From positions 1 through 13,843 of the forward strand of contig JAVBYP010000256.1 of assembly GCA_030823965.1 (NCBI GenBank): a stretch of 13,843 nt of DNA. The letters run 5' to 3'. Source of the stretch: Sideroxydans sp. GTDB taxonomy: Bacteria > Pseudomonadota > Gammaproteobacteria > Burkholderiales > Gallionellaceae. The position numbers and the translations under genes were made by a program. Below, piece after piece: positions 8,715-13,843 of this stretch. Numbering within the stretch: position 1 is the stretch's first letter; the number at the start of each line of letters is the position of its first letter. Below the pieces are notes generated by a model. The model did not search any database, was not told the origin of the DNA, and saw only the letters and a list, made by a program, of their open reading frames with translations.

Positions 8715-9364
8715 GACGCATCGTCCGCTCCACCTTGCAGACTGCCGCCAATCTGGTGTTCTTCGCCATCATCGGTACGGCCATCCTGGCGGCCACCTAT
8801 GGCATGACCCACGAGGTGATCGAACGCACGGTCGAAGCTGAGAAATTGAAACTGATCTCGCAGATCGTCCCTCCAGCGAGTTACGACAACGACATCTTGA
8901 AAGATGAGAGACACATCGAGGCTGATGCCTTGTTGGGTACGACCACCCAGACCGTCGCCCACGTCGCGCGCCGCAAAGGTGAACCTGTGGCCGTCGTGCT
9001 GGAATCGATCGCACCCGACGGCTACGCTGGCAAGATCGCGCTCATCCTTGCCATACGCGCGAACGGCGAATTGGCGGGTGTGCGCGTCGTCTCACACAAG
9101 GAAACACCAGGGCTAGGTGATTACATCGAGATCGCGAAGAATCCTTGGATCACCTCGTTCGATGGCAAGTCTCGCAACATCTGGGGCGACAAAGAATGGC
9201 AAGTGAAGAAAGATGGCGGTCAATTCGAACACATGGCGGGAGCGACCATAACGCCGCGCGCGATCGTGAAAGCGGTGAACAGATCACTGCTTTATTTCGC
9301 CGCACACCGTGATGAGTTGTTCGCCGAGAACATCGCCGCCACTCACGCAGGAGGCAAACCATGA
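8711..9364 (+). CDS. rsxG: Rnf/Rsx electron transport complex subunit G (flavoprotein)
   Basis: RsxG is anchored by one N-terminal helix (about residues 11-31) with a periplasmic FMN-binding domain homologous to NqrC. The start is the ATG at 8711-8713 in an ATGA overlap with rsxD, giving 217 residues; longer in-frame readings run backwards through rsxD and lack family features. Conserved segments include [13 protein letters not shown] (128-140), W146 and the flavinylation motif AGATIT (176-181), where T179 is the predicted covalent FMN site. The usual consensus has Ser before GAT; Ala here is a mild variation. FMN attachment normally requires the transferase ApbE, which is not encoded in this window. 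The stop overlaps rsxE by four bases. Confidence 0.96.
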   Translation: MRRIVRSTLQTAANLVFFAIIGTAILAATYGMTHEVIERTVEAEKLKLISQIVPPASYDNDILKDERHIEADALLGTTTQTVAHVARRKGEPVAVVLESIAPDGYAGKIALILAIRANGELAGVRVVSHKETPGLGDYIEIAKNPWITSFDGKSRNIWGDKEWQVKKDGGQFEHMAGATITPRAIVKAVNRSLLYFAAHRDELFAENIAATHAGGKP

Positions 9365-10053
9365 ACGCAAACGAATTCAAAGAGATCGTTCATAACGGAC
9401 TGTGGAAACAGAACCCCGGCCTTGTGCAACTGCTCGGACTGTGCCCCTTGCTTGCGATCAGTAATTCATTGGTGAACGCCGTGAGTCTGGGTCTTGCCAC
9501 CACGCTCGTGATGACACTGAGTAGCGCCTCCATCGCTCCTGTGCGTAGCTATGTACCGAACGAGATACGCATCCCCGTGTTCGTCCTCATCATCGCGGTA
9601 TTGGTCACCGTCGTGCAATATCTGATGAACGCCTATATGTATGGACTTTATGTCGTGCTCGGCATCTTCATCCCATTGATCGTGACCAACTGTATCGTGT
9701 TGGCGCGCGCCGAGTCGTTCGCCTCCAAGAACCCACCTCTGGCATCCGCCTTGGACGGCTTCATGATGGGGCTAGGACTGACTGCCGTACTTGCCGTATT
9801 AGGTGGCGTACGCGAACTCATCGGCAAAGGCACTTTGCTTTCCGGGATCGATCTCGCGTTGGGGGATGGCGCCAAGGACTGGGTCATCCATGTCATTCCT
9901 GATTATCACGGCTTCCTACTCGCCATCCTGCCACCTGGAGCATTCATCGGCCTCGGCTTGCTCATCGCGGGTAAAAACTGGCTGAATCTGCGCGCGGAAG
10001 CCAAGGCGCGTAGCAATCCCGCACCTTTGAGCAACGAGGCTGTGCAAGGATGA
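9361..10053 (+). CDS. rsxE: Rnf/Rsx electron transport complex subunit E
   Basis: RsxE is the inner-membrane paralogue of RsxA, inserted in the opposite orientation; the pair encloses the membrane [2Fe-2S] cluster. The 230 residues are the standard length, with about six helices. The start of the protein, [21 protein letters not shown], contains C28, and [14 protein letters not shown] contains C111, completing with RsxA C26 and C113 the four expected ligands. The C-terminal hydrophobic part ([14 protein letters not shown]) is as in the family. The ATG at 9361 overlaps the rsxG stop and its own stop overlaps nth, both as ATGA. It completes the six-subunit set A-B-C-D-G-E in the canonical order. 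Confidence 0.97.
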   Translation: MNANEFKEIVHNGLWKQNPGLVQLLGLCPLLAISNSLVNAVSLGLATTLVMTLSSASIAPVRSYVPNEIRIPVFVLIIAVLVTVVQYLMNAYMYGLYVVLGIFIPLIVTNCIVLARAESFASKNPPLASALDGFMMGLGLTAVLAVLGGVRELIGKGTLLSGIDLALGDGAKDWVIHVIPDYHGFLLAILPPGAFIGLGLLIAGKNWLNLRAEAKARSNPAPLSNEAVQG

Positions 10054-10682
10054 ATGCGGCTAAACGGCGCGAGATCTTCTTGCGCCTGCAAGCGGCGAAT
10101 CCTCACCCCACCACCGAACTGGAACATGCATCGCCTTTTGAATTACTGGTGGCAGTCATCCTCTCCGCACAAGCCACCGACAAGAGCGTCAACCTCGCCA
10201 CACGCGAACTCTTCCCTGTCGCCAACACACCGCAAAAGATAGTCGAACTGGGCGAAGACGAACTGCGCGGATACGTACAGCGCATCGGCCTCTACCAGAC
10301 CAAGAGCAAGCACATCATCCAGATGTGCCGCATCCTTCTGGAGCAACACGATGGACAAGTGCCACAGACGCGCGAAGCGCTGGAAGCCCTGCCCGGCGTG
10401 GGCCGCAAGACCGCCAACGTCATCCTCAACACAGCGTTCGGCCAACCCACCATCGCAGTCGACACCCACATTTTCCGCATCAGCAACCGTATCGGCTTAG
10501 CGCCCGGCAAAGACGTGCAAGAAGTCGAAAAGAAACTATTGAAGTTCGTGCCGGATGAATTCAAACTCGATGCACACCACTGGCTCATCCTGCATGGACG
10601 TTACACTTGTGTGGCACGCAAACCGAAGTGCGCCGAATGTATCATCCAAGATCTATGTGAATACAAAGAGAAGGTATTGTGA
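10050..10682 (+). CDS. nth: Endonuclease III (DNA glycosylase/AP lyase)
   Basis: Nth removes oxidised pyrimidines from DNA and cuts the abasic site by beta-elimination, in base excision repair. The 210 residues match the family (211 in E. coli). The helix-hairpin-helix LPGVGRKTA carries catalytic K120, and VDTH carries D138, the same numbering as the E. coli enzyme. The C-terminal 4Fe-4S loop has C187, C194, C197 and C203 in the exact C-x6-C-x2-C-x5-C spacing. It follows rsxE by an ATGA overlap, the same rsxABCDGE-nth order known in enterobacteria, so it is probably made from the rsx message. Confidence 0.98.
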   Translation: MNAAKRREIFLRLQAANPHPTTELEHASPFELLVAVILSAQATDKSVNLATRELFPVANTPQKIVELGEDELRGYVQRIGLYQTKSKHIIQMCRILLEQHDGQVPQTREALEALPGVGRKTANVILNTAFGQPTIAVDTHIFRISNRIGLAPGKDVQEVEKKLLKFVPDEFKLDAHHWLILHGRYTCVARKPKCAECIIQDLCEYKEKVL

Positions 10683-11104
10683 TGTTCAACCCGACCCGCG
10701 ATGAAGCGCGACTGTTCCTGTTCGAATCTTGGCGCAAACGCTGCGCTAAAGAATTGTTGTCGCCGCTGGAAGACCTGACGGCGCAGCTCATCGACAAGCA
10801 TCCGGAATATCACGCCATCTTCAACGATCCCGAGAAGAACCAAGATAAGGATTTTGCTGCCGATGGCTCCGTGGTGAACCCATTCCTGCATCTGATGATG
10901 CACCTGACCATCGAAGAACAGATCTCCATCGGACAGCCGCACGGCATCCGCGAACAGTTCGTTCGGCTCACGCAGAAATACGAATCCGAACACGAGGCAC
11001 AACACGCGATGATGGATTGCTTGGGCGAGATGATCTGGCAGGCGCAACGCAACAAGACTGCGCCTGATGCGACGATCTATATCGGTTGCTTGGAGAAACA
11101 GTGA
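10682..11104 (+). CDS. DUF1841 family protein of unknown function
   Basis: A small soluble protein resembling the betaproteobacterial DUF1841 family, whose members begin MFNPSR or MFNPTR. I therefore choose ATG 10682, giving 140 residues and a one-base overlap with the nth stop; a GTG three bases earlier is the alternative. It is predicted to be mainly helical, with no signal peptide or membrane segment. Notable residues are NPFLHLMMHLTIEEQ (66-80; H70 and H74) and SEHEAQHAMMDCLGEMIW (102-119; H104 and H108), two HxxxH pairs each near acidic residues, which could bind a metal. That is inference only. The gene is locked between nth and the cobalamin adenosyltransferase by one-base overlaps, so it shares their message. 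No established role is known to me. Confidence 0.85.
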   Translation: MFNPTRDEARLFLFESWRKRCAKELLSPLEDLTAQLIDKHPEYHAIFNDPEKNQDKDFAADGSVVNPFLHLMMHLTIEEQISIGQPHGIREQFVRLTQKYESEHEAQHAMMDCLGEMIWQAQRNKTAPDATIYIGCLEKQ

Positions 11105-11643
11105 TGACGAACCGCTTGAGCGACATCGTGACACGCACGGGTGACGACGGTACGACTGGCCTAGCGGATGGCACTCGCCTCAGCAAGGCCAGTGCGCGCA
11201 TCGACACCATCGGCAGCGTGGATGAACTCAACAGTCACATCGGACTGCTACTCACAGAAACATTGCCGCAAGACATCCGCGATGAACTGCTGCGCATACA
11301 GAACGACCTGTTCGACTTGGGCGGAAGTTTGGCACTGCCCGGCACCGATTTTGCGCAGGGGAAAGTACTACGTCTGGATGAGGCGATCGCACATTACAAC
11401 GCCGACCTGCCCCCGCTCAAGGAGTTCATCCTGCCTGGTGGCGGACGGCCGGCAGCGTTATGCCATGTGGCACGCAGTGTGGCGCGACGCGCCGAACGCG
11501 ACCACTGCCGCCTCGCGCAAAGCGAGATCGTGAGCGACGACGGAGGGCGCTACCTCAATCGTCTGTCCGACCTGTTGTTCGTGTTATGCCGCGTGCTGAA
11601 CCGCGCGGCGGGGAAAAACGAGACGCTTTGGACTCGTAGTTAG
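11104..11643 (+). CDS. Cob(I)yrinic acid a,c-diamide / cobalamin adenosyltransferase, PduO type
   Basis: This enzyme transfers the 5'-deoxyadenosyl group of ATP to cob(I)alamin, making coenzyme B12. The start is ATG 11104, overlapping the preceding TGA by one base; a TTG 18 bases earlier is unlikely. The 179 residues begin MTNRLSDIVTRTGDDGTTGL, with the ATP-binding TRTGDDGTTGL (10-20) of the PduO/MMAB class. Further signatures are GSVDELNSHIG (37-47), FILPGG (108-113), the ARSVARRAER helix (123-132) with its ATP-contacting arginines and glutamate, and NRLSD (152-156). It is not the CobA/BtuR type. No other B12 gene is in the window, so it may serve uptake or salvage. Its stop overlaps that of pssA on the other strand by four bases. 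Confidence 0.95.
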   Translation: MTNRLSDIVTRTGDDGTTGLADGTRLSKASARIDTIGSVDELNSHIGLLLTETLPQDIRDELLRIQNDLFDLGGSLALPGTDFAQGKVLRLDEAIAHYNADLPPLKEFILPGGGRPAALCHVARSVARRAERDHCRLAQSEIVSDDGGRYLNRLSDLLFVLCRVLNRAAGKNETLWTRS

Positions 11644-12398
11644 GGTTGCGCCGACGGCGGTGATTTTGGCTTGCGTAGCCCCATGACGGCCATCACATAG
11701 CCAGACAGGCAGTAGCCTAGGAATAGCAGAAACAGGTGCAACGGTGGATCCACTGACACCAAGATGAAGAACAGCGCAAACAAGAAAATGACGATGAACG
11801 GCACACTCTTGCGCATATTGATGGACTTGAAGCTGTAATACTTGAGGCTACTCACCATACTCAAGCCGGCGAACACAGTCAGTGCCGCGGCATACCAACG
11901 CAATTCATACCCCGTGAATTTGTTGTCCAACATCACCCACACGAAACCTGCGACCAAGGCAGCCGCTGCTGGACTAGGCAGCCCCTGAAAGTAACGCTTA
12001 TCGATCACGTCGATATTGGTATTGAAACGCGCCAAACGCAGCGCCGCACTCGCGCAATAGATGAAAGCGGCGAACCAACCCCACTTACCCAGATCGCGGA
12101 ACGCCCATTCGTACATCAGGATGGAGGGGGCGACACCGAACGAGACCATATCCGAAAGGCTATCGTATTCCGCACCGAACTCGCTTTGCGTATGCGTCAT
12201 ACGCGCCACGCGACCATCCAAGCCATCCAACACCATCGCGATGAAGATAGCCACTGCGGCGATCTCATAGCGACCATTCATCGATTGAATGATGGCATAG
12301 AAGCCTGCGAACAAGGCGGCCGTAGTGAACAAGTTGGGCAACAGGTAGATGCTGCGCCTACGCAGGTTCATTCGTTCACGCTGTTTGGTCTCGATCAT
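11640..12398 (-). CDS. pssA: CDP-diacylglycerol--serine O-phosphatidyltransferase
   Basis: PssA makes phosphatidylserine from CDP-diacylglycerol and serine, the first committed step to phosphatidylethanolamine, in the inner membrane. The complete CDP-alcohol phosphatidyltransferase motif is present: D58, then D61-G62-x2-A65-R66-x8-G75-x3-D79-x3-D83. The 252 residues have several membrane helices (about 22-40, 47-60, 105-121, 145-160, 168-183, 199-216 and 219-239), so this is the integral-membrane type rather than the phospholipase D-like E. coli PssA. SIYLLPNLFTTAALFAGFYAI near the N terminus is typical of the family. Start choice between ATG 12398 and an internal ATG at 12371 is uncertain, as neither has a strong Shine-Dalgarno. 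It lies 133 bases after ilvC on the same strand. Confidence 0.95.
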   Translation of the reverse strand: MIETKQRERMNLRRRSIYLLPNLFTTAALFAGFYAIIQSMNGRYEIAAVAIFIAMVLDGLDGRVARMTHTQSEFGAEYDSLSDMVSFGVAPSILMYEWAFRDLGKWGWFAAFIYCASAALRLARFNTNIDVIDKRYFQGLPSPAAAALVAGFVWVMLDNKFTGYELRWYAAALTVFAGLSMVSSLKYYSFKSINMRKSVPFIVIFLFALFFILVSVDPPLHLFLLFLGYCLSGYVMAVMGLRKPKSPPSAQP

Positions 12399-12531
12399 AG
12401 GTTTGGATTCATGCCAAGGAAGTGGTCGTTACGGACACTTTATCACCGATGGTGACTTTGACGTAGTACGAAAGATCGGGGGCGAGTTAGAGCGCGAAAG
12501 TTTCGCCCCCTAGCCCGCCCCCGCACATTGC
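12399..12531. other. ilvC-pssA intergenic region
   Basis: This 133-base gap holds the long-loop inverted repeat described separately, a smaller hairpin at 12443-12455 (TCACC-GAT-GGTGA), and a run of C-rich plus-strand sequence (12504-12522). No open reading frame with support and no clear promoter for pssA were found. Whether pssA is read through from ilvC or has its own promoter is undecided. Confidence 0.5.
12478..12510 (-). terminator. Inverted repeat after ilvC, possible terminator or mRNA structure
   Basis: GGGGGCGA (12478-12485) and TCGCCCCC (12503-12510) are perfect eight-base inverted arms around a 17-base loop, with a second short self-complementary element (GCGAAAG/TTTCGC) inside it. 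It begins 22 bases beyond the ilvC stop in the direction of transcription. There is no strong U-run after it on the minus strand (only CTTT), so intrinsic termination would be weak; RNA end-stabilisation or attenuation between ilvC and pssA is equally possible. Confidence 0.4.
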
Positions 12532-13587
<1,056 letters not shown>

Positions 13588-13843
13588 TTAAAGTTTCAAA
13601 ACTCGTTCGCCACGCCCGATACCCGAAGAACCGGTACGGACGGTCTCGATGATGAGACCGTGATCGATGGCTTGCAGGAAGCTGTCCAGCTTGGAACCTG
13701 TGCCAGTCAACTCGATGGTGTAACTGGTGCTGGATACGTCGATGATGCGACCACGGAAGATGTCGGTGATTCGCTTCAGTTCTTCACGCGCCTCGCCCAC
13801 CGCACTCACTTTCAACAGCATCAACTCGCGCTCCAGATGGTCG
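13588..13843 (-). CDS. ilvN: Acetolactate synthase small (regulatory) subunit, C-terminal part
   Basis: This is the 3' end of the acetolactate synthase regulatory subunit (ilvN, also called ilvH), which activates the catalytic subunit and gives feedback inhibition by branched-chain amino acids. The frame is open to the window edge: the codons beyond 13824 read DHLEREL before MLLKVSA, matching the conserved HxEREL/MLLKV sequence, so an internal start there would be wrong. About 84 residues are visible, covering the end of the linker and most of the C-terminal domain (EELKRITDIFRGRIIDVS, TGTGSKLDSFLQAI, GIGRGERVL). The N-terminal ACT domain is outside the window. The catalytic subunit gene is expected just upstream (beyond 13843). 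Confidence 0.95.
   Translation of the reverse strand, partial: DHLERELMLLKVSAVGEAREELKRITDIFRGRIIDVSSTSYTIELTGTGSKLDSFLQAIDHGLIIETVRTGSSGIGRGERVLKL

Noticed and set aside
12504..12522. Possible G-quadruplex on the minus strand (runs of G5, G3 and G5)
   Set aside because: Only three adjacent G-runs are present and the fourth is the distant arm of the inverted repeat, so the classical four-run pattern is not met.

Overview
The window reads as ordinary, densely packed chromosome of a betaproteobacterium. The gene order rsxABCDGE-nth, the adjacent aat-bpt pair and the ilvN-ilvC-pssA cluster, together with the protein sequences, suggest Nitrosomonadales, perhaps an iron-oxidiser relative of Gallionellaceae. 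That placement is inference from family resemblance, not a search. I see no mobile element, CRISPR array, tRNA, rRNA or clear sign of recent transfer, and no stretch over about 155 bases without a gene.

Layout. (1) Positions 2-2824, plus strand: a translationally coupled run of aat (3' end only), bpt, an unrecognised membrane protein of 292 residues, and pyrD. The first two are the two bacterial leucyl-transferases that build N-degrons for ClpS/ClpAP; pyrD is the quinone-linked step of pyrimidine synthesis. (2) Positions 2814-4742, minus strand: a three-domain HDOD-receiver-GGDEF protein, predicted to make cyclic di-GMP, whose 3' end overlaps that of pyrD by 11 bases. (3) Positions 4743-4896: the divergent promoter region, with two good plus-strand sigma70-like promoters. 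(4) Positions 4897-11643, plus strand: a nine-gene run rsxA-B-C-D-G-E, nth, a DUF1841-type gene and a PduO-type cobalamin adenosyltransferase. Most junctions overlap by 1 or 4 bases. (5) Positions 11640-13843, minus strand: ilvN (3' part), ilvC and pssA, read towards the adenosyltransferase and overlapping it by 4 bases.

How the genes work together. The Rsx/Rnf complex is a membrane ion pump and ferredoxin:NAD oxidoreductase (or SoxR-reducing system); the iron-sulfur and flavin attachment residues expected for all six subunits are visible. Nth, itself a 4Fe-4S protein, is the customary downstream partner. The cluster ilvN-ilvC supplies branched-chain amino-acid precursors and pssA starts phosphatidylethanolamine synthesis; psd is not between ilvC and pssA.

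I did not find a convincing new multi-gene system. The items most worth a second look are the unrecognised membrane protein locked between bpt and pyrD, the two HxxxH motifs in the DUF1841 protein, and the terminator-free overlapping convergent gene ends.
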